Shown here piece by piece: positions 25,794-35,077 of a stretch of 64,000 nucleotides of DNA. The notes under the pieces were generated by a model, which had not been told where the DNA came from, did no database searches, and was given only the letters and a program-made list of their open reading frames with translations. Numbering within the stretch: the first letter of the stretch is position 1; each line of letters opens with the position of its first letter. A program made the translations under genes and the position numbers. Source of the DNA: Fidelibacterota bacterium (GTDB taxonomy: Bacteria; Pseudomonadota; Alphaproteobacteria; Rhodospirillales; Rhodospirillaceae); the NCBI GenBank assembly GCA_947472795.1, contig CANJBL010000002.1:186001-250000 (forward strand). The letters run 5' to 3'.

Positions 25794-26891
25794 GTGACAG
25801 AAACCCCTTCCGAGCCACACCGTCTTTCATCCCTGACCCCTGCTGGGGCGACGGTGGTGACTGCCGCAGCCTCCTTCGGTTTGGTCGCGCTCACGCTCTA
25901 TATGCTGGTTGTCGGGCAGGAGATCCTGATCCCGCTGGTGCTGGCGCTTTTCATCACCTACCTCATCGCCGCCCTGGGGCGCCGCTTTCAGCGCATCCGG
26001 CTCGGGCGCCGGCATATCCCCGACTGGCTGGGCTTGGCGCTGGCGACACTTGTCCTGGTTTTGGTGGCCGCCGTCACCGTCCAGATCGCCGCGAGCAACC
26101 TGAGTGACGTCGTCAGCGCGGCGCCGGGCTACCAGGACCGGCTGCAGGGCATGTTCACCGAGGCTTCCACCTGGGCTGCGGAAACCCTGCGTCTCAGTAA
26201 ACCGCTGACCCTGGCTGCTCTGACGGAGCAGATCGACCTTTCCAGCGTCATCGAAAGGTTCGCCCTTGGCTTACGCTCTATCGCCGCCAATACGCTCCAG
26301 GTGCTGATCTACGTGGCCTTCATGCTGCTGGAACTCAGAACCTTCGATATCAAGCTCAAGGCCATTTTCACCGACCCCAACCGCGAGAAGACCATACGTA
26401 AAACGTTGGTCACCATGGGTCGCAAAATCGAGACCTATGTGCTGATCAAAAGCACCATCAGCTTGTTGAACAGCATGCTCACCTACGCCATCTTGCGCTT
26501 CCTGGGCATTGATTTTGCTGGCTTCTGGGCGTTGCTGGTCCTTGTCCTGTATTTCATCCCCTACATCGGATCGCCGTTGTCCATCCTGTTCCCGACGGTG
26601 CTTGCCCTGCTGCAGTTTGGCGCGCTGGCGCCTGCCCTGATGGTCATGGCCAGCATGGCGGCGGTCCTTGGATTTGTGGAGAACTTCATTGAGCCACGCA
26701 TCACCGGCCGCAGCCTCAACTTGAGTCCGGTCGTGGTGATCGTCTCGCTGTCCTTGTGGGGTGCCATGTGGGGCATCACCGGCATGATCCTGAGCGTACC
26801 GCTCATGGTGATCGTTGTGATTATGCTCGCGCAGTTCCCAAAGACACGCCCCATCGCCGTTCTCATGTCAGCAAACGGCGACGTGAGCTGA
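25794..26891 (+). CDS. AI-2E family (PerM/TqsA-like) membrane protein
   Basis: 365 residues from GTG 25794 (AGGACG upstream). Hydrophobic helices are grouped at the N-terminus (about 18-55, 75-95) and in the C-terminal half, with the family signature IDFAGFWALLVLVLYFIPYIGSPLSILFPTVLAL and VENFIEPRITGRSLNLSPVVVIVSLSLWGAMWGITGMILSVPL. Family members export autoinducer-2 or exchange ions; the substrate here is unknown. Confidence 0.9.
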   Translation: MTETPSEPHRLSSLTPAGATVVTAAASFGLVALTLYMLVVGQEILIPLVLALFITYLIAALGRRFQRIRLGRRHIPDWLGLALATLVLVLVAAVTVQIAASNLSDVVSAAPGYQDRLQGMFTEASTWAAETLRLSKPLTLAALTEQIDLSSVIERFALGLRSIAANTLQVLIYVAFMLLELRTFDIKLKAIFTDPNREKTIRKTLVTMGRKIETYVLIKSTISLLNSMLTYAILRFLGIDFAGFWALLVLVLYFIPYIGSPLSILFPTVLALLQFGALAPALMVMASMAAVLGFVENFIEPRITGRSLNLSPVVVIVSLSLWGAMWGITGMILSVPLMVIVVIMLAQFPKTRPIAVLMSANGDVS

Positions 26892-27531
26892 CGCGCCGCC
26901 CCCGAGTCGCGGAATTTTTACGTTTTTGACCGTTTGAGGGTCGCCGCCTCCTCTCTTCAACCTCATCACGACCCCGTCGATGATGCCGAGACAACGTGAT
27001 GGTCGTGGACGAGACATCCTGCGATCGCGCCTGCCCTTATCATCGACCGATCCCTCTTATTGCGCTTCGTTCTCCTGAAAATTCCGCGGGAAGGCAGCCG
27101 ATGGCACGCAAAATCCCGCCGGCATGAAGACCGTCGCGAGATGCCACGTGAACTATTCGCGGCCCACATTGGTGCAAGACACCGCGCTTGCCGCTCCTTC
27201 AAAATTATCTGCATCGAAATCGCACACGAAGCCGCGCAATTACTGAATTACTGCGCGCTTTTCGGCCGTCTCTCCGCATCTGAAATAATGCGGGCTTCAA
27301 ATGCAAAGTCTGTCGCGAACAATACGGCGCCGCGCAACCGCGCGCGGAGTGCAATGCGCACGTTCGCACTCCAGCGGAACGCATTGATGTGCGTCAAGGT
27401 GAGTCGTGTCTCAGAGAGTCATCGCAGCTTTTTTGAGCGCGATATGCGTTGCGATGATGATGCGTCGCGACGGGTCAAAGTAACTTCAAAAGAGAAATCA
27501 AGAAAAAAATTCGGCGCGCGCGCAAAATCTC
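26892..27531. other. Long AT-richer intergenic region
   Basis: About 640 nt without a supported gene. A 162-codon open frame (27060-27548) has unusual composition, no domain motif and no clear ribosome site, so I do not call it. The right end, near 27500, becomes A-rich and leads into a candidate promoter for the microprotein gene. Confidence 0.5.
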
Positions 27532-27560
27532 TTGTGAAATTTTATTAACTGCGTTTATCT
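27532..27560 (+). promoter_or_regulatory. Candidate sigma70 promoter of the lysine-rich microprotein gene
   Basis: TTGTGA (27532-27537) and TTATCT (27555-27560) are separated by exactly 17 nt, about 100 nt upstream of the microprotein start, in an AT-rich patch. Confidence 0.5.
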
Positions 27561-27659
27561 CATCAGTGTTTGGGTGTTTCACATCGAACGTGGTGTTCGG
27601 TTTTTTTGGTTCGAGGCGCCCAGACGTAAACCCAAACCCATTGAACAGGGGATTTGATC

Positions 27660-27731
27660 ATGGCTGCTAAGAAAAAGGCGAAGAAGAAAGTTGCGAAAAA
27701 GAAGGCCAAAAAGAAGTCCAAAAAGAAGTAG
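27660..27731 (+). CDS. 23-residue lysine-block microprotein
   Basis: ATG 27660 is preceded by AGGGGA at 7 nt, an ideal ribosome site. The product starts Met-Ala-Ala, then has five KKK blocks separated by A, VA, A and S, ending in Lys: 15 of 23 residues are lysine. Codons alternate AAG and AAA, so it is not a simple DNA homopolymer. The pattern equals a bare histone H1/HC1-like tail. A role in DNA or RNA compaction is inference. It may share a transcript with the structured region and strong terminator that end at 27896. Confidence 0.7.
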   Translation: MAAKKKAKKKVAKKKAKKKSKKK

Positions 27732-27865
27732 GCCTTAAGCCACTTTTGTTTTCTTAGGGACAGCACACAAGAACGGTTACGAAGTCGGTGTGGACGGAAG
27801 GCTCAAGCCTTTAAGGGCTCTGCCCTGAACAGTTCGTGCCGGATCGATATCCGATTGTGATGGAA

Positions 27866-27896
27866 AGCCCGCCGGGCCATAGCTCGGCGGGTTTTT
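27866..27896 (+). terminator. Strong intrinsic terminator
   Basis: CCCGCCG (27868-27874) pairs with CGGCGGG (27885-27891), the stem is extended by A-T and G-T pairs, and five T residues follow. It is 135 nt after the microprotein stop. Between them are short hairpins (AAGGCT/AGCCTT and AGGGC/GCCCT), so the stretch 27732-27896 could be a structured 3' UTR or a small RNA. Confidence 0.8.
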
Positions 27897-27940
27897 CATT
27901 TGCGGAAAGCCTTACGTTATACGGGTTGGCGTAATGCGGA

Positions 27941-28879
27941 TTAGATGGCGCCGCTCATCTTAAGTTTCACCAGCATCGCGACCGAACGCATGGTGCGGCC
28001 AAGCACCGTTAACGGCACGAGCCGATGCGGCAATTTGGCCAGGAAGGCGTCGACGGCCCCCAGAGCCTCGGGCTCATCGAGATAGGGGGCGTGCCCCACA
28101 TTCGGCACGGTGACCTGATCAATGTGCGGCAGCTGCTGCTTCATCCGGGCGAAGATATCGGCACTCAGCAGATCCGATGTGCCGCCGCGGATCGTGAGGG
28201 TGGGAATGCCCCTCAGCGACAGGAAAAACGGCCAAAGATCCACGGCCTTCGCGCTACCGGCAAAGGGTTTGGAGATATTAAGGTCGTAGTCGGGCCGGAC
28301 CCCCCCCTCCTCCTCCACAAAACGGCGGCGGGCCATGCGCAGCCAGTCGCTTTGCTGATAGGCGGGATAGATCACACCATCGAGCATCTTGATGGCGTCG
28401 GCAGCATCCTCCCACGTGGTGATGGGTTTGCTTTTACCCAGGTAGCTCGCGATACGCGTGAGGCCCGCCGGGTCAAGTTCAGGTCCGATATCGTTGAGCA
28501 CCACACCCAGAAGCTTCGCCGGCACGACCCCGGCCATGACCATCGAGATGATTCCACCAAGGGACGTCCCGATCAAAGCCACATGGCGCAGGCCGGTGGC
28601 TTTGATGAGGTTCCCCATGTCCCGCACATAGATGCCGGGAACATAAGTCGCGGCGTCCTTGGCGTATTCCGACAGCCCGCGCCCCCGAAGTTCGGCAACA
28701 AGAACACGGTACCGGGTGGCAAGGTGGGGGGCCAAATCCTCAAAGTCGCGGGCATTCCGGGTCAAGCCCGGAATGCAAAGTACGGTGAACGGCGCGTCCG
28801 GCGGCCCCGTATAGTCGCGATAGTGCAGCTTTAGTCCGTCGGAGGATCGATAGAAGCAGGAAACGAAGGCCGCCGTCAT
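27941..28879 (-). CDS. Alpha/beta hydrolase
   Basis: 312 residues. Motifs: oxyanion region VLCIPGLTRNARDFEDLA, nucleophile elbow GTSLGG (Ser near 105), acid near LTIRGGTSDLLSAD, and the catalytic His in VGHAPYLDEPEAL. No signal peptide, so cytoplasmic. Typical of esterase or C-C hydrolase folds, but the substrate cannot be read. It is convergent with the microprotein unit. Confidence 0.9.
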   Translation of the reverse strand: MTAAFVSCFYRSSDGLKLHYRDYTGPPDAPFTVLCIPGLTRNARDFEDLAPHLATRYRVLVAELRGRGLSEYAKDAATYVPGIYVRDMGNLIKATGLRHVALIGTSLGGIISMVMAGVVPAKLLGVVLNDIGPELDPAGLTRIASYLGKSKPITTWEDAADAIKMLDGVIYPAYQQSDWLRMARRRFVEEEGGVRPDYDLNISKPFAGSAKAVDLWPFFLSLRGIPTLTIRGGTSDLLSADIFARMKQQLPHIDQVTVPNVGHAPYLDEPEALGAVDAFLAKLPHRLVPLTVLGRTMRSVAMLVKLKMSGAI

Positions 28880-29023
28880 GGGGTTCTGCCGGTGATTTCT
28901 GCTGGTTGCGAGGCGCGATTGTCGGCTATCTTTGCAGGCACGATCAAGCTGTGATCGCTCGCAAATCCGGTACGTGGAGACTAGACTACTGTGGCAGAGC
29001 CACCTGAGAGGAACATTTTCTCC

Positions 29024-29092
29024 ATGACCGCGCTTTCAGCTTTGGCTAGCGCCGGCATGCCTTTCGGACGTCCTCTGGGTCGGCTTCAATAA
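29024..29092 (+). CDS. Possible 22-residue leader ORF upstream of the cysteine synthase gene
   Basis: ATG 29024 is preceded by GAGAGGAA 10 nt upstream and ends at TAA 29092, 45 nt before the synthase start. The peptide (Ala/Leu/Gly/Pro-rich, no Cys) has no recognisable family. It could be a leader or chance; codon evidence is thin at this length. Confidence 0.25.
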   Translation: MTALSALASAGMPFGRPLGRLQ

Positions 29093-29137
29093 AGCCCATC
29101 ATCCTTAAACCCACTCATTAAACCACTAGGCATTTCC

Positions 29138-30160
29138 ATGTCTGCCCGCCCCTCCCTCGGCCTTTTCCCGGATGTCGTGGCCTCTATTGGCCATACGCCG
29201 ATGATCAAACTGCGCAAGGCCTCGGAGTTAACGGGCTGCACCATCCTAGCAAAGGCCGAGTACGCCAACCCGGGCGGTTCCATCAAGGACCGCACGGCAA
29301 AGTTCATTGTCGAGGATGCCGAGGCCAAGGGGTTACTGAAACCCGGCGGTGTGATCGTGGAGGGAACGGCCGGTAACACCGGTATCGGCCTGACCGTGGT
29401 GGGCAATGCCAAGGGGTACCGCTCGGTCATCGTGGTTCCCGAAACGCAGAGTCAGGAGAAAAAGGATTTCCTGCGCCTGCTCGGTGCGGACCTGCGCGAG
29501 GTCAAAGCGGTGCCCGCTGCCGACCCCAATCATTATGTCAAATTCTCCCAACGTCTGGCGGAAGAATTAGCGCGTACGGAACCTAACGGCGCTATCTGGG
29601 CCAACCAGTTCGACAATGTCGCCAACCGTGACGGCCACGCCAGGGAAACGGCAGCGGAAATCTGGGACGATGTGAATGGCCGTATCGATGGCTTTGTCTC
29701 GGCCGTCGGCACCGGCGGAACCCTCGCCGGCGTCGGCCTGGGCCTCAAGGCCAAGCGCAAGGACATCGTCGTGGCGCTGGCGGACCCTATGGGGGCGGCC
29801 CTCTTCAACTATTATGCCCACGGCACCTTGAAAGCCGAGGGTAATTCCATCACCGAAGGTATCGGTCAGGGGCGCATCACCGGCAACCTGGAAGGCGTGC
29901 CGATCGACGATCAGTTCCAAATCCACGACAACGAAGCCCTGCCCATTGTTTTCGATCTGCTGAAGGATGAAGGCCTGTGCGTCGGTGGTTCCACGGGCAT
30001 TAACATCGCCGGCGCCATCCGCCTGGCCTTTAAGTTGGGCCCGGGCAAAACCATCGTGACCTTCCTGACGGATTCCGGCGCCCGTTATCAAAGCAAACTG
30101 TTCAACCCCGCTTTCCTGCGATCCAAGGACCTGCCGGTTCCGTCCTGGCTCGACAAGTAG
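29138..30160 (+). CDS. Cysteine synthase family protein (PLP-dependent)
   Basis: 340 residues. PLP-binding Lys in NPGGSIKDRTAK (about Lys50), phosphate loop VGTGGTLAGVG, and the substrate loop EGTAGNTGIGLTVVG where classical CysK has a TSGNTG pattern; the A for S change and the LTDSGARYQSKLFNPAFL C-terminus suggest the cysteine-synthase-like subgroup. It joins O-acetylserine and sulfide, or acts on a related substrate. It is not next to the sulfate-reduction cluster at 47-57 kb but would supply its end step. Confidence 0.85.
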   Translation: MSARPSLGLFPDVVASIGHTPMIKLRKASELTGCTILAKAEYANPGGSIKDRTAKFIVEDAEAKGLLKPGGVIVEGTAGNTGIGLTVVGNAKGYRSVIVVPETQSQEKKDFLRLLGADLREVKAVPAADPNHYVKFSQRLAEELARTEPNGAIWANQFDNVANRDGHARETAAEIWDDVNGRIDGFVSAVGTGGTLAGVGLGLKAKRKDIVVALADPMGAALFNYYAHGTLKAEGNSITEGIGQGRITGNLEGVPIDDQFQIHDNEALPIVFDLLKDEGLCVGGSTGINIAGAIRLAFKLGPGKTIVTFLTDSGARYQSKLFNPAFLRSKDLPVPSWLDK

Positions 30161-30165
30161 GCCCC

Positions 30166-30594
30166 GTGGCCTTCGCCATCACCGCTTTCCGCGTTGATGA
30201 TGAAGCGTCCATGGCCGCGGTGCGGCACATCCGCCAGACAGTCTTCTGCGACGAGCAAGGCGTCTCCTCCACCGATGAGTGGGACGGCAAGGACTTCCTT
30301 TGCGAGCATTTCCTGCTGATGGACGGCGCCACTGCCATCGGCTGCGCGCGCCTGCGCCCCTATGCGCCCGGCATTCACAAGATTGAGCGGGTTGCCATCG
30401 TGAAGGAGCGTCGAGGGAAAGGTGCCGGCCGGACCATCATGGATCATCTGCTCCATCGCCTGAAGGGCCGCATGGCAATCCTGCATGCGCAGACGGCTGT
30501 TGAGGATTTCTATAAACGTATGGGATTTGAGCGTGAGGGTGAGCCTTTCACGGAAGCCGGACTCGCCCATGTCGCCATGACCTGGCGGTCATAG
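30166..30594 (+). CDS. GNAT family N-acetyltransferase
   Basis: 142 residues from GTG 30166, 5 nt after the preceding stop and therefore cotranscribed. The N-terminal AVRHIRQTVFCDEQGVSSTDEWDGKDF matches ElaA-like GNATs; the acetyl-CoA loop is IVKERRGKGAGRTIMDHLL and the C-terminal segment is AVEDFYKRMGFEREGEPFTEAGLAHVAM. Substrate unknown. Confidence 0.9.
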   Translation: MAFAITAFRVDDEASMAAVRHIRQTVFCDEQGVSSTDEWDGKDFLCEHFLLMDGATAIGCARLRPYAPGIHKIERVAIVKERRGKGAGRTIMDHLLHRLKGRMAILHAQTAVEDFYKRMGFEREGEPFTEAGLAHVAMTWRS

Positions 30595-30604
30595 GAAAAC
30601 ACCG

Positions 30605-32482
30605 CTAGAGCGTTTCCTTGATCCAATCCTCGACGACATCCGACAAGATCGTCAGAGGTACGGCACCCACGCCCAGGACAGCGTTGTGGAAGCCGCGCAG
30701 ATCGAACTTCTCGCCCAGCCGTGCCTTGGCGTCCTCACGCAAGGCGAGGATCTTCTCCATCCCGATCTTGTAGGCAGTGGCCTGACCGGGATCGACGATA
30801 TAGCGCTCGACGGAGTTGGCGATATCCCCCATCGCATTGGGTGTGTTCTCGGCCAGGTAGTCCATGGCCTGGTTGCGGGTCCAGCGCTTGTCGTCCATGT
30901 GGATGCCCGTATCCACCACGAGGCGACAGGCGCGCCAAAGTTCCGACGAGAGGCGCCCGAAATCCGCCGTCGGGTCCTGATAGAAACCCATGTCCTTGGC
31001 CAGACGCTCGGCATAGACGGCCCAGCCTTCCGAATACGCGGTGTGATCGGCGAAGCGGCGGAAACGCGGCAGATCGTCCATCTCTTGGGCCAGCGCGATC
31101 TGCATATGATGGCCGGGGATGCCCTCGTGATAGGCCAGGGACTCCAGCTCGTATTTGGGCAGGGCGTGCATATCGCTGGTGTTGACGTAATAGACTCCGG
31201 GCCGGTTATCAAAGGCGCCGCCGCTTTTGTAGAAGGCCGACGTGGCCGACTGCTCGCGAAAGGCTTCCACGGGCCGTACGATGAGCCGAGCCCGAGGCTT
31301 GCGCAGGAACACTTCATCCAAACGCCTGCTCATGCCGTCAGTCACGGATCGCGCGCGGGCGAGATAGGCCGCCTTTCCTTCCGGCGTTTGCGGGAAATAG
31401 AATTGCGGATCGGTCTTGAGGTAGGCAAAGAACGCCTTCAGATCGCCACTGAAGCCGATTTTTTGCATAAGCGCCTGCATCTCGCCGTGAATACGTTCCA
31501 CCTCGCTCACGCCGAAGTCATGGATCTCGGCCGCACTCATTTCGGTGGTGGTATGATAGGCAAGGCGGCTGGCGTAGTAGGTGCCGCCGTTTGGGTACCG
31601 CCACACGCCGTCCTCCGTGCCCGCGCGCTGCTCGGCGGCTTGGCAGGCCGCGATGAGCTTCAAGAACGCCGGCCGCACGCTGGTCACAAGCACTCTTATC
31701 GCATCGCTCTTCAGTTTTTGCTGCGCAGAGGGTTCGAGCGAGAGGCGATCGATCTTGCCGCTGATGTCCGCCCAGAGCGGGCTGCTCCCCAGCGGGGCAT
31801 CGAATGGCGCGCCTGAAATCACGTTGCGGCAATCGCGTATGGCATGCTCGTAGGCGAATTTCGGAGCAAGGATGCCAGCACTTTCCGCCAGCCGCATGGA
31901 CTCGATGACTTGGTCGATCAGCGGGGTGATGGCCTGCAGGCGCGCGACGTAACTTTGTGCGTCTTCCACATTCTCAACGCCGTGGACGTTCATCATGACG
32001 GAGGGGATTTCCTGCTGCCAGCCGTCTACCTGATTCACCGGGCACTGATAGTGCCGCCAGGGGAATTCGTTGATGAGTGTTTGGCAGCGATCATCGTAAA
32101 GCCGGTAACTCAGCGAACCCGCCGGTGACAGGTTCACGGACTGGAAATTGTCCTTCAGATCGGCAAGCTCTTGCTGGACCTTGTCGAGATCGTCCTTGCG
32201 CCGCGCGTCGCCAATATCGTCCCACTTCCCGGCGTCTGTCTTAAGACCGAGATAGGCCTGCTGGAGAGGGCTGCGTGCCAGCCAGAACTCGTAACGAGCC
32301 TCCAACCAGCCATTGAGGCGCGCCGTGGCGGGCAACGGATCCTCCTCGCGGGCCATAGGCGCGCGCGCGGACGCGACCGATCCGACCAGGGCGGTGGCGG
32401 CGAGAAAGCGGCGACGGGATAATGGACGGGACAGAGGTCTCTCCCAGAGCGGAATTGAACCTTTAGTCGCTCTCCCTTCCAT
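30605..32482 (-). CDS. DUF885 family exported peptidase-like protein
   Basis: 625 residues from ATG 32482, though the ribosome site is poor and the true start may be closer to the signal. A Tat signal (SRRRFLAATALVGSVASA) precedes the body. The zinc-peptidase-like motif YHEGIPGHHMQ and a downstream Glu-rich helix (HTAYSEGWAVYAERLAKDMGFY) identify DUF885. Likely a periplasmic metallopeptidase; no substrate is known. Confidence 0.85.
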   Translation of the reverse strand: MEGRATKGSIPLWERPLSRPLSRRRFLAATALVGSVASARAPMAREEDPLPATARLNGWLEARYEFWLARSPLQQAYLGLKTDAGKWDDIGDARRKDDLDKVQQELADLKDNFQSVNLSPAGSLSYRLYDDRCQTLINEFPWRHYQCPVNQVDGWQQEIPSVMMNVHGVENVEDAQSYVARLQAITPLIDQVIESMRLAESAGILAPKFAYEHAIRDCRNVISGAPFDAPLGSSPLWADISGKIDRLSLEPSAQQKLKSDAIRVLVTSVRPAFLKLIAACQAAEQRAGTEDGVWRYPNGGTYYASRLAYHTTTEMSAAEIHDFGVSEVERIHGEMQALMQKIGFSGDLKAFFAYLKTDPQFYFPQTPEGKAAYLARARSVTDGMSRRLDEVFLRKPRARLIVRPVEAFREQSATSAFYKSGGAFDNRPGVYYVNTSDMHALPKYELESLAYHEGIPGHHMQIALAQEMDDLPRFRRFADHTAYSEGWAVYAERLAKDMGFYQDPTADFGRLSSELWRACRLVVDTGIHMDDKRWTRNQAMDYLAENTPNAMGDIANSVERYIVDPGQATAYKIGMEKILALREDAKARLGEKFDLRGFHNAVLGVGAVPLTILSDVVEDWIKETL

Positions 32483-32536
32483 AAAGTTCAAGAGGAACTT
32501 GGTGCCGCGCCGCTTGGTTTTGGGGTACCGTGAGCC

Positions 32537-34138
32537 ATGGCAGTTCACCGCTCCCGATGGTTCAGCCTGACCGTGCTCGCACTGCTGGTAACGGCGGAGG
32601 TTTCCCTTGCCGCGGAGCCGGTGGTCTTTCGTCTGGGTAACCAGGCGGAGCCCTCGACCCTCGACCCGCACCTGGCCAGCACGGCCTGGGAAAACAACAT
32701 CATCGGCGACCTGTTCATGGGTCTCACCACCGATGATATCGAGGCGCGGCCCATCGCTGGCATGGCGGAAAGCTGGACCATCAGCCCGGACGGCCTGCTC
32801 TGGACCTTCAAACTCCGCCCCAATCTGGTCTGGTCGGACGGCGTTCCTTTGAAAGCTTCGGACTTTGTCTTTGGCTTCCGGCACCTGTTCGACCCGAAGA
32901 CGGCAGCGCCCTACTCATCTATCCAATATCAGATCAAGAATGCCGAGGCGGTGAACAGCGGCAAGTTGCCGCCGGATCAGGTAGGCGTGCGCGCTCCCGA
33001 TGACCGCACCGTCGAGATCGAGTTGGCCACCCCCACCCCTTTCCTGCTCGGCCTGTTGACCCACTACACGGCCTACCCCATTCCGGAGCACGCCTATCGC
33101 AAGTTTGGCGAGAACTGGAACAAGGCGGGAAATATGGTCTCTAACGGACCGTTCACGCTCGTCAGCTGGAAAGCCAATGCCGAGATTGTGGCCAAGAAGA
33201 ACCCGCTGTTCTTCGATGCCAAGAACGTGGCCATCGATGAGGTCATCTACTACGCCACCGACGACACCATGGCGGCCCTGAACCGCTTCCGGGCCCGGGA
33301 TATCGACGCCAACATCGGCACACGCGGGTTTCCTGTCAGCCAATACCCATTGCTGAAGCAGAACATGCCCGGCGAAGCCCACGTTTCACCTATGCTGGGC
33401 ACTGAGTATATCGCTCTCAACATACGCAAAGCGCCCTTCAGCGATGCGCGCCTGCGAAAAGCAATATCCTTATGCCTGGACCGCCCAGTGCTTACGGATA
33501 AAGTTTTGAAGGACGAGCAAGTACCCGCCTTCTCCTTCGTGCCGCCAGGTATCGACAACTATCATGGAGGGCCCAAGCTGAACTTTCTTGGGTTGTCCAT
33601 GGATCAACGACGCGCTGAAGCCAAACGCCTCTTGGCCGAGGCTGGCTATACCGCCGATAGACCGCTGATCTTTGAATACAAGTATATGATCAGCATCGAC
33701 TCCCGCCGCACGGTCGTGGCGCAGTCCGCCATGTTGAAGGAATGCAATATGGTCGTCCGCCTCATCGGGAACGAAGCCAAGATTCACTACGACGTGATGA
33801 AGGTTGGCGACTTCACCGCAGCACAAGCGCGCTGGGGAGCCGATTACAACGACCCACAGACCTTCCTTTACTTGCTGGATTCCCGTTCCGGTTCGTTGAA
33901 TTACGGCGGTTACAACAATCCCGCCTTCGACGCGATCTTCGACCAAAGCAAAGTCACGCTGGACCTGGAGAAACGTGCAGAACTTCTCACACAGGCCGAG
34001 CAGCTCATGCTTGACGATGCGGCTCTCGTGCCCTTGAGCTTCTTCACAAGCAAGAGCCTCGTGGCACCTTACGTGAAGGGTTACGCCGACAATGTGACCA
34101 ACATCCACCGCACGCGCTGGATGCGGATCGAGCGTTAA
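32537..34138 (+). CDS. Peptide/oligopeptide ABC transporter substrate-binding protein (SBP family 5)
   Basis: 533 residues with a signal peptide ending SLAAEP. Family 5 motifs: QAEPSTLDPHLAST, LFMGLTTDDIEARPIAGMAESWTISPDGL, WSDGVPLKASDFVFGFRHLFDP and NGPFTLVSWKANAEIVAKKNP. It resembles OppA/MppA. No permease or ATPase gene is adjacent, so it is an orphan that must use transporters elsewhere. It is divergent from the DUF885 gene. Confidence 0.92.
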   Translation: MAVHRSRWFSLTVLALLVTAEVSLAAEPVVFRLGNQAEPSTLDPHLASTAWENNIIGDLFMGLTTDDIEARPIAGMAESWTISPDGLLWTFKLRPNLVWSDGVPLKASDFVFGFRHLFDPKTAAPYSSIQYQIKNAEAVNSGKLPPDQVGVRAPDDRTVEIELATPTPFLLGLLTHYTAYPIPEHAYRKFGENWNKAGNMVSNGPFTLVSWKANAEIVAKKNPLFFDAKNVAIDEVIYYATDDTMAALNRFRARDIDANIGTRGFPVSQYPLLKQNMPGEAHVSPMLGTEYIALNIRKAPFSDARLRKAISLCLDRPVLTDKVLKDEQVPAFSFVPPGIDNYHGGPKLNFLGLSMDQRRAEAKRLLAEAGYTADRPLIFEYKYMISIDSRRTVVAQSAMLKECNMVVRLIGNEAKIHYDVMKVGDFTAAQARWGADYNDPQTFLYLLDSRSGSLNYGGYNNPAFDAIFDQSKVTLDLEKRAELLTQAEQLMLDDAALVPLSFFTSKSLVAPYVKGYADNVTNIHRTRWMRIER

Positions 34139-34142
34139 ACCC

Positions 34143-34865
34143 ATGGCGGACACCGGCCTGCATCCGCGCCACATGGGGCTGAACCCCGCTCCGCTCTCCG
34201 ATTGGCTCAAGCCTCAGCCCGGCGATGATAACCTGCTTACCTTACGCCAACGCCTCATCGACACCCACAGAGACGAGGTGCTCGCCGTTTTGCCCCAAGC
34301 ACACAGTGCCATAGCAGAACTCGCAAGCCGTCTTCATATGGCGCGGGCAGAACCTGTCGCCGCGCTGAGCAATCTTGGTACGCGCTTAGCAGAAGACCTT
34401 TGCATCCTCACGCGGCACGGACTTGAAAACTTTGTTTTGTCTGCCGGCGTGCTCTGTTTCCCGAACCGCTGGCGTCTGCGTGAGAAAATCGGCGGCACGG
34501 TGCTGGAGGCCCACGCCCCCGTGCCGGAGTATGCCGCGCTCATGACCACAGCCGTGGACCGTTTCCTCGCGCGCTTGAAACCAGAACGCTTCTATCATCG
34601 CGGCAACTGGGGTTTGAGCAGTTCACCGGAGCTTTTCCTGCCGGCACCGACACCACCCGTGAACCCCGTGCGCGATACGGACTTCTTTCTGCGGCGAGAG
34701 GAGCAGGGTTTCCTGAAACTGCCTCAAACCGGCGCCGTGGTTTTCTCGATCCGGACAGTAGTCACGCCATGGGCGGAGACGCCGGCCGCCTTGCGCGAGG
34801 GCATCCTGGAAACCATCGCCGGACTGAGCCCCGACTGGCTCTGTTACAAGTCCATCTCGGGCTGA
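34143..34865 (+). CDS. DUF3445, heme-dependent oxidative N-demethylase-like protein
   Basis: 240 residues, starting 4 nt after the solute-binding gene. Motifs of the family: MGLNPAPLSDWL, VLCFPNRWRLREKIGGTVLEAHAPVPEY, FYHRGNWGL and FFLRREEQGFLKLPQTGAVVFSIRTVVTPW. Characterised relatives form the heme- or PAS-like alpha subunit of a dimethylamine N-demethylase; no beta, gamma or delta subunit genes lie here. Coupling with a peptide-binding protein is unusual. Confidence 0.8.
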   Translation: MADTGLHPRHMGLNPAPLSDWLKPQPGDDNLLTLRQRLIDTHRDEVLAVLPQAHSAIAELASRLHMARAEPVAALSNLGTRLAEDLCILTRHGLENFVLSAGVLCFPNRWRLREKIGGTVLEAHAPVPEYAALMTTAVDRFLARLKPERFYHRGNWGLSSSPELFLPAPTPPVNPVRDTDFFLRREEQGFLKLPQTGAVVFSIRTVVTPWAETPAALREGILETIAGLSPDWLCYKSISG

Positions 34866-35077
34866 AATCGAAGCCGAAAAGTCTCACTTGTATATAGAGT
34901 GCGCGCGTATACCTGTTGGGCGAGATATTCGCCTGTGGATTATACGGGTATTCCAAATATAGCGATGGAAAGGCGTTAAATATCTATATCTAGCGCTATG
35001 GCCGCTTTCCGCTCAGAGGCATGAAATAAGCTGGGATATTCTACTTTTGGTAGATTTTACCCTCCCGCTCCAAAGCA

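Noticed and set aside
27060-27548. 162-residue plus-strand ORF in the intergenic gap
   Set aside because: No ribosome site, domain or signal, and an odd composition rich in Arg and Ser; I treat it as noncoding.
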